Assembly (NCBI RefSeq): GCF_001693485.1
Contig: NZ_MAXC01000051.1
Span: 359,839 to 423,838, forward strand
DNA length: 64,000 bases
Direction of reading: 5' to 3'
DNA from: Bradyrhizobium sp. LMTR 3
GTDB taxonomy: Bacteria; Pseudomonadota; Alphaproteobacteria; Rhizobiales; Xanthobacteraceae
The notes under the pieces were generated by a model. It was not told the origin of the DNA, did not search any database, and saw only the letters and a program-made list of their open reading frames with translations. Below, in pieces: positions 35,302 through 44,392 of this stretch. Each line of letters starts with the position of its first letter. Within the stretch, counting starts at the first letter, position 1. The position numbers and the translations under genes were made by a program.

Positions 35302-36482
35302 CTCGCCGAATTTTCGTCGGCCAATCCGTAGACCCGCGCGGCCTTGGAGAAGCCGGCGACCGGAAACTCGCCGAGATCGCTCCACCCTCCCCGGCAGATA
35401 CCGGCGAAACCTTCGGACGCCACGACCGTGCGTCTGAGTTGACTGGCGATCTTTTCGAGCCGCGCCGCGAGATTGACCGCGGGGCCGATGCAGGTGAAGT
35501 CGAGCCGATTGCCGCCGCCGATATTGCCGTAGAGAATGCGTCCGACATGGAGGGCGAGGCCGAAACGAAAACGTTCGACCGCGTCTCCAAACGGGTAATT
35601 CAGCTCGGCTACCCTGGCGCGGGATTCGTGGGCGGCCTCCAGCACATGCGAGCAGACCTGTTGCTCGTCGCCGACATATTCGTCGATCGGAAAAACCGCG
35701 AGCAGCCCGTCACCCATGTATTTCAACACGTCGCCGCCATGCTTCTTGATCGCGGCAACCTGGCAATCGAAATACTGGTTCAGAATGTCCACGACGGCCT
35801 CGGCCGGCAGCCGGTCCGACAACGCCGTGAAGCCACGCAGATCGGACAGCCAGATCGCGGCGTTCATCGTCTCGGTGTGGCCGCGGCGAATTTGCCCGCC
35901 CATGATCCGCTCGCCGGCGCTGTTGCCGACATAGGTGTCCAGAAGATTCGCGGCCATGCGGTTCAAACTGAGGATCTCGACCACCCGCGCCAGCGGCTTC
36001 GCAAGGCTCCGCAGCGCCGCCAACTGTTCATCCGTGAACCCACCCGGCTGCTTCGTGGTCCAGCTCGATGCGTTCACCGTGCCACCAATGAAGGGCAGCG
36101 GCAGGGCGACATAGTCCGTGACACCTTCGGCGCGAAGGTCATCGATGATTGGAAAACGCCTGCTCTGGGGATCATCGGGCCGGGCCCGAACTTCCACCCC
36201 CTGCTGGAACACAATGATCAGGGGGCTGGTGTGAAAATCCGGTGACTGCAGGATATTGTAATCGACCGAACCGACGTCGACCTCGGAGTCTGGCCTCCAG
36301 ATAAAGCTGAGTCCATAGATTTCGGGATGCAGCGTGCGGACGAAGACGCCAACGCGCCAGAGCGGCAGGCCGGCCGCGACCATCCGCTCGCTGCACTCGG
36401 CCATGAACGCGCGCGGGCTGGTCGCGGTTCGCCCGCCGTCGATCAGCCAGTCGGTCAGCTTCTGCAGTTCTGCGACATTCAT
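35295..36482 (-). CDS. Class III adenylate/guanylate cyclase with GAF-like N-terminal domain
   Basis: This is a protein of about 395 residues. Residues 1-180 resemble a GAF-type sensor (LWRVGVFVRTLHPEIYG, then DYVALPLPFIGGTVNASSW). The cyclase domain follows at about 205-390, with metal aspartates in LSDLRGFTALSDR and KYMGDGLLAVF and the Asn/Arg pair in VNLAARLEKI. All catalytic residues appear intact. ATG 36482 is chosen; a GTG lies one codon upstream. No membrane segment is seen, so it acts in the cytoplasm. The stop codon and last residues lie in a REP unit, so the C-terminus may have been altered by REP insertion. Confidence 0.93.
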   Translation of the reverse strand: MNVAELQKLTDWLIDGGRTATSPRAFMAECSERMVAAGLPLWRVGVFVRTLHPEIYGLSFIWRPDSEVDVGSVDYNILQSPDFHTSPLIIVFQQGVEVRARPDDPQSRRFPIIDDLRAEGVTDYVALPLPFIGGTVNASSWTTKQPGGFTDEQLAALRSLAKPLARVVEILSLNRMAANLLDTYVGNSAGERIMGGQIRRGHTETMNAAIWLSDLRGFTALSDRLPAEAVVDILNQYFDCQVAAIKKHGGDVLKYMGDGLLAVFPIDEYVGDEQQVCSHVLEAAHESRARVAELNYPFGDAVERFRFGLALHVGRILYGNIGGGNRLDFTCIGPAVNLAARLEKIASQLRRTVVASEGFAGICRGGWSDLGEFPVAGFSKAARVYGLADENSASP

Positions 36483-36557
36483 CACGGCGGTATTTGCCGC
36501 GCAAGTTCGGCGCGCGTCAAGGCGACAGGAATGCTTGACGTTGAGAAGCGTCCGGCG

Positions 36558-37643
36558 TCAGCCGACCTGCCCGCGATGGCGCAGGAAATGATCCGCCAGC
36601 ACGCAGGCCATCATCGCCTCGCCGACCGGCACCGCGCGGATGCCGACGCAGGGGTCGTGGCGGCCCTTTGTCATGATGTCGGTGTCGGCGCCGGCGCGAT
36701 CCACCGTCTTGCGCGGCGAGAGGATCGACGAGGTCGGCTTCACCGCAAAACGCACCACCACCGGCTGGCCGGTCGAAATGCCGCCGAGCACGCCGCCGGC
36801 ATGGTTGGACAGGAAGCGCGTGCCGTTATTGCCGGTGCGCATCTCATCGGCGTTTTCCTCGCCCGACAATTCAGCCGCGCCGAAGCCTGCGCCGATCTCG
36901 ACGCCTTTCACCGCATTGATGCTCATCATGGCGGCCGCCAGATCGGCATCCAGCTTGGCGTAGATCGGCGCGCCCCATCCCGGGGGCACGCCTTCGGCGA
37001 CCACTTCGATGACTGCGCCGATCGAGGAGCCGTTCTTGCGGATGCCGTCCAGATATTGCTCGAAGAAGGCGGCCTTGTCCTTGTCGGGACAAAAGAACGG
37101 ATTGCGCGCGATCTCGTCCCAGTCCCACTTGTCGCGATCGATCTTGTGCGGCCCCATCTGCACCAGCGCACCGCGCACCTTCACCTCGGGGAGAATTTTG
37201 CGCGCGATTGCGCCGGCCGCGACCCGCGTCGCGGTCTCGCGCGCCGACGAACGGCCGCCGCCGCGATAATCGCGCAGGCCGTATTTGGCCTCATAGGTGA
37301 AGTCGGCATGCCCCGGGCGAAACTTGTCCTTGATCTCGGAATAGTCCTTCGAGCGCTGGTCGGTGTTCTCGATCAGAAGCGCGATCGGCGTTCCCGTCGT
37401 CACCTGCGCGCCGGTTTCCGGATGGGCCATCACGCCGGACAGGATCTTGACCGCGTCCGGCTCCTGGCGCTGGGTGGTGAAGCGCGACTGGCCCGGACGG
37501 CGGCGGTCGAGATCGTGCTGGATGTCCTCTGATGTCAGCGGGATCAGCGGCGGACAACCGTCGACCACACAGCCGATCGCGACCCCGTGGCTTTCGCCGA
37601 AGGTCGTCACCCGGAACAGATGGCCGAAGGTATTGTGGGACAT
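36558..37643 (-). CDS. aroC: Chorismate synthase
   Basis: This is a 361-residue enzyme that converts EPSP to chorismate, the last step of the shikimate pathway, with reduced FMN. Family signatures are GESHGVAIGCVVDGCPP at the N-terminus, RPGHADFTYEAKYGLRDYRGGGRSSARETA in the middle (20-residue limit aside, the key residues are the His and Arg pairs there), and the C-terminal DPCVGIRAVPVGEAM. The length is normal. It lies downstream of fabI and the phosphatase on the same strand, but a palindromic repeat intervenes. Confidence 0.97.
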   Translation of the reverse strand: MSHNTFGHLFRVTTFGESHGVAIGCVVDGCPPLIPLTSEDIQHDLDRRRPGQSRFTTQRQEPDAVKILSGVMAHPETGAQVTTGTPIALLIENTDQRSKDYSEIKDKFRPGHADFTYEAKYGLRDYRGGGRSSARETATRVAAGAIARKILPEVKVRGALVQMGPHKIDRDKWDWDEIARNPFFCPDKDKAAFFEQYLDGIRKNGSSIGAVIEVVAEGVPPGWGAPIYAKLDADLAAAMMSINAVKGVEIGAGFGAAELSGEENADEMRTGNNGTRFLSNHAGGVLGGISTGQPVVVRFAVKPTSSILSPRKTVDRAGADTDIMTKGRHDPCVGIRAVPVGEAMMACVLADHFLRHRGQVG

Positions 37644-37744
37644 TTGCTATGTGTCGGCTTACGTGGATTGTTTACGGCTATGTTGATTGTCAACGTGTGG
37701 TAACTCGCCCTGAATAAGGGGTCAAATGCCTCCCTTCCGCACGC

Positions 37745-37827
37745 CGTCATTCCGGGATGGTCCGAAGGACCAGACCCGGAATCTCGAGATTCCGGGTTCG
37801 ATGCTAACGCATCGCCCCGGAATGACG
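37745..37827. repeat. Intergenic mosaic palindrome, copy 1 (CGTCATTCCGGG family)
   Basis: Begins CGTCATTCCGGGATGGT and ends CCCCGGAATGACG, with an inner palindrome CCGGAATCTCGAGATTCCGG. Three more copies occur at 52415, 53437 and 54853. Confidence 0.85.
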
Positions 37828-37834
37828 GTCTTCC

Positions 37835-38434
37835 TTAACTATACTTCCTAAGGCTCCCGTCGCGGAACACGTAGACCGCGCCCTGCTCGATCACGAGGTC
37901 GGCGGCGCTTGCCGGCGTCTCGATACCGAGCGCCACCATCAACGCCCGCGCGGTGCCGCCATGGGCCACGGCGACGGTATCCGCGCGCACGGAATCATAC
38001 CAGTCGCGCATCCGGTGCTGCACCTCGGCATAGGTCTCGCCGCCTTCCGGCGCCATCGTCCACTTCGCTGTCAGCCGCTTGGCATAGAGCACGGGGTCGG
38101 CGGCCTGCATCTCGGCCAACGTCGAGCCCTCCCAGACGCCATAGCCGATCTCACGCAGACGATCGTCGAGCGCATAACTCTCCGGCGGCAGTTTCATGGC
38201 GCCGCGCACCAATTCCATCGTCGCCCGTGCGCGCGAAAGCGGGCTTGCAACGAACGGCAGCGAGGACGTGTCGCGGCCATCGCGCGCGAGGAGCTCGGCG
38301 AGGACATTGCCGGCGTGGGCCGCCTGCTTGCGGCCGAGATCGTTCAGTGGAATGTCCTGCGCGCCCTGCAGCCTGCCTTCCGCGTTCCACGACGTCTCGC
38401 CATGGCGGATGTAGTAGATCACGGGCGCAGGCAT
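37835..38434 (-). CDS. Histidine phosphatase family protein (phosphoglycerate-mutase-like)
   Basis: This 199-residue protein begins APVIYYIRHGETSWNAEGRL, with the catalytic RHGE motif, followed by LSRARATMEL (second Arg) and VAVAHGGTARAL (second His). These residues form the phosphohistidine pocket of the family. Substrate specificity is not evident; members act on sugar phosphates, cofactors or proteins. It starts 12 bases after the fabI stop, so the two are probably one transcript. Confidence 0.92.
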   Translation of the reverse strand: MPAPVIYYIRHGETSWNAEGRLQGAQDIPLNDLGRKQAAHAGNVLAELLARDGRDTSSLPFVASPLSRARATMELVRGAMKLPPESYALDDRLREIGYGVWEGSTLAEMQAADPVLYAKRLTAKWTMAPEGGETYAEVQHRMRDWYDSVRADTVAVAHGGTARALMVALGIETPASAADLVIEQGAVYVFRDGSLRKYS

Positions 38435-38446
38435 CGGACTTTACGG

Positions 38447-39277
38447 CTATTCCTTGGCTACCGAATTGGAGAGCGAGATGTCAGGCGCGTCGGGGCGCTT
38501 CATGCCGACGACGTGATAGCCGGAATCGACGTGATGCACCTCGCCGGTGACGCCGCGCGACAGGTCCGACAACAGATACAGCGCGCTGTCGCCGACTTCC
38601 TCGATGCTCACGGTGCGGCGCAGCGGCGCGTTGTATTCGTTCCACTTCAGAATGTAGCGGAAATCGCCGATGCCCGACGCCGCCAGCGTCTTGATCGGCC
38701 CTGCCGAGATCGCGTTGACGCGGATGTTCTTCTCGCCGAGATCGGCGGCGAGATAGCGCACGCTGGCTTCCAGGGCTGCCTTCGCAACCCCCATGACGTT
38801 GTAATGCGGCATCCATTTCTCGGCGCCGTAATAGGTCAGCGTCAGGATCGAGCCGCCATCGGTCATCAGCTTCTCGGCGCGCTGCGTGATCGCGGTCAGT
38901 GAATAGCAGGAGATCAGCATGCTCCTGGAGAAGTTGTCCTGCGTCGTCTCCAGATAGCGGCCGTCGAGTTGGTCCTTGTCGGCGAACGCGATGGCGTGGA
39001 CCACGAAATCGATCTTGCCCCACTTTTCGCGGAGCACATCGAACACCGCGTCGATCGTCGCGGCATCGGTGACGTCGCAATGGCCCAGCAGGAGGCCACC
39101 CAGCTCCTTGGCCAGCGGTTCGACCCGTTTCCTCAGCGCATCGCCCTGCCAGGTGAGCGCGATTTCCGCGCCGGCGTCGTGGCATGCCTTGGCGATGCCC
39201 CAGGCAATCGAGCGGTTGTTGGCAACGCCGAGGATCACCCCGCGCTTGCCCTGCATCAGACCTGATTTTTGCGACAT
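38447..39277 (-). CDS. fabI: Enoyl-[acyl-carrier-protein] reductase (NADH)
   Basis: This is a 276-residue enzyme that reduces the enoyl-ACP double bond in fatty acid synthesis. The cofactor loop GVANNRSIAWGIAKACHDAG is typical of FabI rather than general SDRs. The active site Y-x6-K is seen in HYNVMGVAKAALE, and the substrate loop in SAGPIKTLAASGI. The ATG at 39277 follows GGAAAG; a longer open frame upstream has no family match. It heads a unit with the histidine phosphatase and is divergent from the sigma factor gene. Confidence 0.95.
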   Translation of the reverse strand: MSQKSGLMQGKRGVILGVANNRSIAWGIAKACHDAGAEIALTWQGDALRKRVEPLAKELGGLLLGHCDVTDAATIDAVFDVLREKWGKIDFVVHAIAFADKDQLDGRYLETTQDNFSRSMLISCYSLTAITQRAEKLMTDGGSILTLTYYGAEKWMPHYNVMGVAKAALEASVRYLAADLGEKNIRVNAISAGPIKTLAASGIGDFRYILKWNEYNAPLRRTVSIEEVGDSALYLLSDLSRGVTGEVHHVDSGYHVVGMKRPDAPDISLSNSVAKE

Positions 39278-39476
39278 CTGCTTTCCAATCGCGCTTCCAT
39301 TCAGGGCTTTCCATCCAGGCTTGGAGGTACACCAGCACTCCCACGCGGTCGAGCCCAAATCCGCCGTTCGGATTAACGCTGTTTCGGGTGCGGCTCAATG
39401 GCTGGAATAGACGCGTCAATTGGGTGTTATGTTGGGTAAGGCGTTCGCGCCTCGTAACTCTTGCAATCTGGTGCTG

Positions 39477-39965
39477 ATGAGCGCGTTTCGTCAAAGTGTC
39501 GAAGCCATGATTCCGGCGCTCCGTCGCTATGCACGCGCACTCGCGCGCGATGCCGACATCGCCGACGACCTGGTGCAGGATACGCTGGTGCGTGCGTTGC
39601 GTTCCGAGCGGCTGTTTCTCGGCGGCGACGTCAGGAGCTGGCTCTACACGATCCTGACCAATTTGAACAAGAACCGGCGGCGGTCGCTGGCGCGGCGGCC
39701 GCAATTCATGCCGCTGCTCGACAACAACCCGGACGCCAGCGGCACCGAGGCGGAGGGCCGCGACATTGCGCGTGCGCTGGCAACGCTGGTGGAAGAACAG
39801 CGCTCGGTGCTGCTCCTGGTGATGCTGGAAGGGCTGAGCTACCGCGAGGTCGCCGACATCCAGGGCGTGCCGATCGGCACCGTAATGTCCCGGCTTGCCC
39901 GCGCACGCGCCCATGTCAAAGCTTCGCTCGAGGGCGAACGCGCGGCGCTCAGGCGGGTGAAATGA
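39477..39965 (+). CDS. ECF RNA polymerase sigma factor
   Basis: This is a 162-residue sigma-70 family protein of the small ECF type. Region 2 is seen in RDADIADDLVQDTLVRALR and region 4 in LSYREVADIQGVPIGTVMSRLARARAHVK. The chosen start (ATG 39477, MSAFRQSVEAM) gives the usual length; the frame is open further upstream. It is followed 53 bases later by its likely anti-sigma factor. The pair probably controls an envelope or stress response. The target promoter was not identified. Confidence 0.93.
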   Translation: MSAFRQSVEAMIPALRRYARALARDADIADDLVQDTLVRALRSERLFLGGDVRSWLYTILTNLNKNRRRSLARRPQFMPLLDNNPDASGTEAEGRDIARALATLVEEQRSVLLLVMLEGLSYREVADIQGVPIGTVMSRLARARAHVKASLEGERAALRRVK

Positions 39966-40018
39966 CGAAGGCGCATGAAACGCGTTACGCAGCAGATCAA
40001 GAATAGACAGAGACGACA

Positions 40019-40789
40019 ATGACCGATCGCAACATTCCCGTCACCGAAGACGAGCTGCATGCTTACGTCGACGACGAACTGCCGGCGGAACGCCGTGGCG
40101 ACGTCGAAGCGTGGCTCGCCTCGCATCCCGACGATGCCGCGCGGGTGCAGTCGTGGCGCGCGATGGCGGAAGCGCTGCGTACCAGGTACGATTCGGTTGT
40201 CGACGAGGCGGTACCGAAACGGCTCGATATCGAACGGCTGGTGCGACAGCCGCGCAGATGGGTATACGGCGCGGTGGCGGCGACGTTTGTAGCATTCATC
40301 GTCGGCGGTGGCACAGGCTGGTTCGCGCGCGGCGCGGCGACTGCACCTTCGGCTTTCCAAAATTTGACGGTGGATGCGATCGAAGCGCACCGGCTTTACG
40401 TGGTGGAAGTGCGGCATCCCGTCGAGGTGCCGGGCAGCGAACGCCATCATCTGCAGCAATGGCTGACCAAGCGCTGCGGCTGGGTCGTCCGCGCGCCGGA
40501 ACTGGCGGGGGCCGGATTGAAACTTGTCGGCGGACGGCTGTTGCCGGGTTCCGGGGGCCCGGCATCCTTCATGATGTATGAGAGCGCTTCAGGCGAACGT
40601 TTCACGATCTACACCGCAAAGTCGGACGCCGAGGCGACGCAGATGCGGTACGCGGCGAAAGGCAAGGAGAGCACCCTGTTCTGGGCCGACGACGGCGTCG
40701 TCTATGCGGTAGTGTCTACCGGCGCCGACCGGGGGCGGCTGACCCAGATCGCCCAGGCCGTCTACGATCAGTTGGAGAAGAAGGGCTGA
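40019..40789 (+). CDS. Membrane anti-sigma factor
   Basis: This is a 256-residue protein. The N-terminal 70 residues hold the anti-sigma helix bundle (EDELHAYVDDELPAERRGDVE, with a His but without the CxxC of zinc-type ZAS domains). One membrane helix follows at about 82-103 (VYGAVAATFVAFIVGGGTGW), then a periplasmic domain of about 150 residues. Its position after the ECF sigma gene gives the function. The lack of the Cys pair means it is not a zinc redox switch. Release of the sigma factor would need proteolysis or a periplasmic signal. Confidence 0.9.
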   Translation: MTDRNIPVTEDELHAYVDDELPAERRGDVEAWLASHPDDAARVQSWRAMAEALRTRYDSVVDEAVPKRLDIERLVRQPRRWVYGAVAATFVAFIVGGGTGWFARGAATAPSAFQNLTVDAIEAHRLYVVEVRHPVEVPGSERHHLQQWLTKRCGWVVRAPELAGAGLKLVGGRLLPGSGGPASFMMYESASGERFTIYTAKSDAEATQMRYAAKGKESTLFWADDGVVYAVVSTGADRGRLTQIAQAVYDQLEKKG

Positions 40790-41215
40790 CAAAGTAGCCC
40801 AGGTGGGAAGCCAACGGGCACGAATGCGCGCCCGTGACAGGCTCAGCGAAACCTCGGGATCGTTGCGACGGGATCACGTGTTCCCGGATTGCGCCGGGCT
40901 ACGACGGCGAAAAGCGACGAATTGGCAACACCCGCGCCACTTGTCCAAATTCTGACATCGAAAATCTGGAATCAAAACACCGGCGCGTCTCATTAATGCA
41001 CCGGGTGATCACGCGAAAATGAGTAGCGCTCGATCCGCCGATCGGCGCAAGCGGCCTCGATCGGGGTTTGGTACCGCGCTGGTCCCCCTTTCGAGGCCGC
41101 CCCTTTTCCGGGAAACCCTTTGTTTCCAGGAAAGAACTGCGCTTTTTTGGGAAACTCCTGCTCGGAACCCCGCTATCCAACTCCACGCAAAATCTGCGCC
41201 GCGAACCCGGCCGAA
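40790..41215. other. Intergenic region with a degenerate REP-like piece
   Basis: About 425 bases without a supported gene. Around 40887-40906 a fragment reads TTCCCGGATTGCGCCGGGCT, a possible decayed REP. Around 41105-41160 several short GGAAA/TTTCC inverted words occur. Confidence 0.35.
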
Positions 41216-42184
41216 TCAGCCGAAATCGCTGCGCGGATTGTACGGGTGGCCATCGCGCCACCTCTGCATCAATGCCTCGAGCTCGCTATCGTTCCCGTCG
41301 GGCAAAATAATTCGGGTGGTGACGAGCAGGTCCCCGGTTTCCCCGGGCTTGGGCAGGCCCTTGCCCTTGAGACGGAAGGTCCGGCCGCTCGAGGTATTTT
41401 TAGGGATCGAGAGCTCGACCGCTCCACCCAGGGTGGGCACGCGAACCTTGCCGCCCAACACCGCCTCATAGAGCGTGACGGGCAGATCCAGGCGCAAATC
41501 GCTGCCATCGACCTTGAAGAAGGGATGTGGGGCGATGCTGACCGTAATCAGGAGATCACCCGGCGGGTGACCCGGCGCGGTTTCGCCCTGCCCCTTCAGC
41601 CGGATCTGCTGACCGGCGGTAACGCCTGCGGGGATCTTGACGTTGAGCTCCTTGCCGGTTGGCAAACGGACGCGCTTTTCCCCGCCCTTGACCGACTCCT
41701 CGAGCGACACCGTCATGGTGACGTTCAGATCGAGATCGAGGCCGACTCCACCGGTGTCGAATTCAAAGGTCCGGCCGCCGCCGGCACGTCCGCTCCTGGC
41801 TGCGCCGCCGAACATGCTGTTGAGGATGTCCTCGAAGCCCGCGCTGCCCATGCCGCCAGGGCCGCCGCCGCTGCGGAAAGTGTAGGATTCGAAACCGCCT
41901 CCACCGGCTCGGCCGCGCGGGTCGCCGGAAAAGCCGCCACCAGGAAAACCTTGGAAGCGCGGTTTGCCATCGGCATCGATCTCGCCGCGATCGAACTGCT
42001 TGCGCTTGTCTTCGTCGCCGATGATCTCGTTGGCTGCGTTGATCTCGGAAAATCGCGCCGCAGCCTTCGGATCGTTCTTGTTGTTGTCGGGGTGATGCTT
42101 CTTGGCGAGCTTGCGGTAGGCACTCTTGATCGCCGTAGCGCTGGCGCCTCGCGGCACCCCCAAGACCTCATAGGGGTCGCGCAT
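41216..42184 (-). CDS. DnaJ-class co-chaperone (CbpA/DnaJ C-domain type without zinc finger)
   Basis: This is a 322-residue protein. The J domain covers residues 3-68, with the essential HPD in KKHHPDNNKND. A long Gly/Phe-rich region follows (70-135), then the two beta-sandwich substrate domains (from about 150), with PAGVTAGQQIRLKGQGE and KNTSSGRTFRLKGKGLP. The cysteine-rich zinc module of DnaJ is absent, which places it with CbpA-like proteins. AAGGAG lies 11 bases before the ATG. It assists DnaK. The gene stands alone and is not linked to dnaK. Confidence 0.94.
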   Translation of the reverse strand: MRDPYEVLGVPRGASATAIKSAYRKLAKKHHPDNNKNDPKAAARFSEINAANEIIGDEDKRKQFDRGEIDADGKPRFQGFPGGGFSGDPRGRAGGGGFESYTFRSGGGPGGMGSAGFEDILNSMFGGAARSGRAGGGRTFEFDTGGVGLDLDLNVTMTVSLEESVKGGEKRVRLPTGKELNVKIPAGVTAGQQIRLKGQGETAPGHPPGDLLITVSIAPHPFFKVDGSDLRLDLPVTLYEAVLGGKVRVPTLGGAVELSIPKNTSSGRTFRLKGKGLPKPGETGDLLVTTRIILPDGNDSELEALMQRWRDGHPYNPRSDFG

Positions 42185-42308
42185 CCGTCACGTCTCCTTC
42201 ACGGAAATTCGGTTCTTGAAGCTTAGGGCAATTCGCCCGCTTTGGCTTCATCTGGGGAGCCAGTTGCATTTTTGCAACTACCACGTCGCTTGAAGTCGCT
42301 TTGAGGCG

Positions 42309-42824
42309 TTATCCCCTCGTCCACGGCTTAATCGTATGGATTTCCCATCTACCACGACCTGCCTTGCAGGCGGCGCCCTGCAGCCAGCTTTCCGAGCGGC
42401 CGTTGACATAGCTCGCCAGGAAATCCCGGCAGGTGCGCCCATCTTCCGCAGAATAGGCCTGGGATAGCGGCGTCACCGAGCCGCGCGCGCCGGTCTCCGG
42501 ATTTTCCCAGGGCTGGCTGGAATCCTTGTCGCCTTTGGTCAGCACGTCGGAGGCGGCGGTGCGGGCAAAGGCCAGATCGCTCTCGGTCGGCACCGGCGGG
42601 ACGGCCGATTGCTTGCCCAGTGAACCCGTGACGTGGGCAGCGTCCACCTTGGCGTAGGCATCCGGGCGCGACAGGCTGCAGCCGCCCGAGCCGAGACCGA
42701 TCAAAATCAACGTCACCACAGCGCCCCTCGGCCCGATCGCCGATAGGCCAACGCGTCCCCATGCCCTATATAGGGCGTGCCCGTATCGGGGCTGCAACGC
42801 GTTCTGGGACGCGAGGGTACGCAA
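42309..42824 (-). CDS. Small secreted or lipid-anchored protein, RT0821/Lpp0805-like surface protein
   Basis: The mature part has conserved-looking features (QPWENPETGARGSVTPLSQ, then GRTCRDFLASYV and AACKAGRGRWEI) seen in the RT0821/Lpp0805 surface-protein family. A lipobox-like stretch, LIGLGSGGC, precedes it. The start is uncertain. A TTG at 42824 gives 171 residues but leaves only 14 bases to the divergent pdxH. GTG codons at 42719 and 42716, with GAGGGG just upstream, would give about 136 residues and put the lipobox near the N-terminus. I favour an internal start. Function unknown. Confidence 0.65.
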   Translation of the reverse strand: MRTLASQNALQPRYGHALYRAWGRVGLSAIGPRGAVVTLILIGLGSGGCSLSRPDAYAKVDAAHVTGSLGKQSAVPPVPTESDLAFARTAASDVLTKGDKDSSQPWENPETGARGSVTPLSQAYSAEDGRTCRDFLASYVNGRSESWLQGAACKAGRGRWEIHTIKPWTRG

Positions 42825-42838
42825 CTGGGACTCCTGAC

Positions 42839-43480
42839 ATGACGGACACGACCTCCATCAAACACCCGACACCGTTAACATCGGGTGATTTTACCGCGGC
42901 CGAGGAACCGTTTGCGCTGTTCGCCGAGTGGTTTGCAGAAGCCGTGAAGTCCGAGCCGAACGATCCCAACGCAATGGCGCTGGCGACCGTCGATGCCGAC
43001 GGGCTACCCGATGTCCGGATGGTGCTGTTGAAGGGCTATGATGCCGATGGTTTCGTGTTCTACAGCCACATCGCCAGCCAGAAGGGCCGCGAACTCGCCG
43101 CAAATCCTAAGGCCGCTTTACTATTTCACTGGAAGTCGCTGCGCCGTCAGGTGCGCATCCGCGGCAGCGTGACGCCGGTAACGGACGAGGAAGCCGATGC
43201 CTATTTCGCGACGCGGCCGAAGCAGGCGCAGATCGGCGCCTGGGCCAGCAAGCAGTCGCAGCCGCTGGAGAGCCGCTTCGCCTTCGAGCAGGCAATTGCC
43301 AAGGTCGCGGCCAAATACGTCATCGGCGAAGTGCCGCGCCCGGCCGGCTGGAGTGGTTGGCGCATTACGCCCCAGCGTTTCGAATTCTGGCACGACCGAC
43401 CGTACCGCCTGCACGACCGCATCGAATTCCGCCGCGATGCGCCGTCACAAGCCTGGAGCAAGGTGCGGCTCTATCCATGA
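42839..43480 (+). CDS. pdxH: Pyridoxamine/pyridoxine 5'-phosphate oxidase
   Basis: This is a 213-residue FMN enzyme that makes pyridoxal phosphate from PNP or PMP. Signatures are AMALATVDADGLPDVRMVLLKGYD (the Arg pair binds FMN phosphate), FYSHIASQKGRELAANP, LFHWKSLRRQVRIRG, and the C-terminal WSGWRITPQRFEFW and RLHDRIEFRR. Length and start (ATG 42839) are typical. The SDR gene follows 41 bases later on the same strand. Confidence 0.96.
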   Translation: MTDTTSIKHPTPLTSGDFTAAEEPFALFAEWFAEAVKSEPNDPNAMALATVDADGLPDVRMVLLKGYDADGFVFYSHIASQKGRELAANPKAALLFHWKSLRRQVRIRGSVTPVTDEEADAYFATRPKQAQIGAWASKQSQPLESRFAFEQAIAKVAAKYVIGEVPRPAGWSGWRITPQRFEFWHDRPYRLHDRIEFRRDAPSQAWSKVRLYP

Positions 43481-43521
43481 CGTCAAACGCACCCGACGAC
43501 GTTCAAAGCTGAAAGACCTGC

Positions 43522-44274
43522 ATGCCCGCTCCGTCCAATGCGCCACGGCGCACGTTGCTCCTGACCGGTGCCAGCCGCGGCATCGGTCATGCCACCGCGA
43601 TCCGGTTCTCCTCGGCCGGCTGGCGCGTCATCACCTGTTCGCGGCACGCCTTCCCGGAAGTCTGCCCGTGGGGCGCCGGCCCAGAGGATCACATCGAGGT
43701 CGACCTCGGCAGCCATGACGATACCGTGCGCGCGATTTCCGAGATTCGCAGGCGGCTAGAGAACGACGAGTTGCACGCGCTGGTCAACAACGCGGCGATC
43801 TCGCCGAAGGCGCCGGGCGGCGGGCGGCTCGGCACCATGGACACCGATGTCGAGACCTGGAACCACGTCTTTCACGTCAACTTCTTCGCGCCGATCATGA
43901 TCGCGCGCGGACTGCTCGAGGAGTTGAAACATGCCAGGGGCGCGGTGGTGAACGTCACCTCCATCGCAGGCTCGCGCGTGCACCCGTTCGCGGGCGCGGC
44001 CTATGCGACCTCGAAGGCGGCGCTTGCCGCGCTGACGCGCGAGATGGCGTTCGATTTCGGCCGCGTCGGCGTCCGCGTCAACGCGATCGCGCCCGGCGAG
44101 ATCGACACCTCGATCCTGTCGCCGGGGACCGAGAAGATCGTCGAGCAGCAGATTCCGATGCATCGCCTCGGCACGCCGGACGAGGTCGCGAAGATCATCT
44201 ACGTGTTGTGCACGGAAACCAGTTCGTATGTGAACGGCGCCGAGATTCACATCAACGGCGGCCAGCACGTTTAG
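43522..44274 (+). CDS. SDR-family oxidoreductase
   Basis: This is a 250-residue classical short-chain dehydrogenase. It has the cofactor loop TGASRGIGHATAIRF, the NNAA motif, catalytic Ser in NVTSIAGSR and the Y-x-x-x-K pair in AYATSKAALAAL. The Arg in the region VITCSRHAF after the second strand suggests NADPH preference. It is likely cotranscribed with pdxH. The substrate is unknown; the family covers many alcohols and keto compounds. Confidence 0.92.
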   Translation: MPAPSNAPRRTLLLTGASRGIGHATAIRFSSAGWRVITCSRHAFPEVCPWGAGPEDHIEVDLGSHDDTVRAISEIRRRLENDELHALVNNAAISPKAPGGGRLGTMDTDVETWNHVFHVNFFAPIMIARGLLEELKHARGAVVNVTSIAGSRVHPFAGAAYATSKAALAALTREMAFDFGRVGVRVNAIAPGEIDTSILSPGTEKIVEQQIPMHRLGTPDEVAKIIYVLCTETSSYVNGAEIHINGGQHV

Positions 44275-44285
44275 TGCGTGACGGT

Positions 44286-44380
44286 CTTGCAGGGTGGGCA
44301 AAGCGTAGCGTGCCCACCACTTCTTTCAACGCAGGACAATGGTGGGCACGGCGCAAGTGCGCCTTTGCCCACCCTACAAG
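44286..44380. repeat. Intergenic inverted repeat (CAGGGTGGGCAAAG type)
   Basis: The left arm CTTGCAGGGTGGGCAAAGCG and the right arm GCGCCTTTGCCCACCCTACA are near-inverse, with inner inverse words GTGCCCACCA and GGTGGGCAC. It lies between the convergent SDR and small-protein genes. Confidence 0.75.
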
Positions 44381-44392
44381 ATCGCTTGCCGG

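Noticed and set aside
36327..37532. A 401-codon plus-strand frame opposite aroC
   Set aside because: Antisense shadow of chorismate synthase with no own motifs.
38481..40019. A 512-codon minus-strand frame across fabI and the sigma factor
   Set aside because: It is a shadow in another frame; fabI and the sigma factor carry all recognisable motifs.
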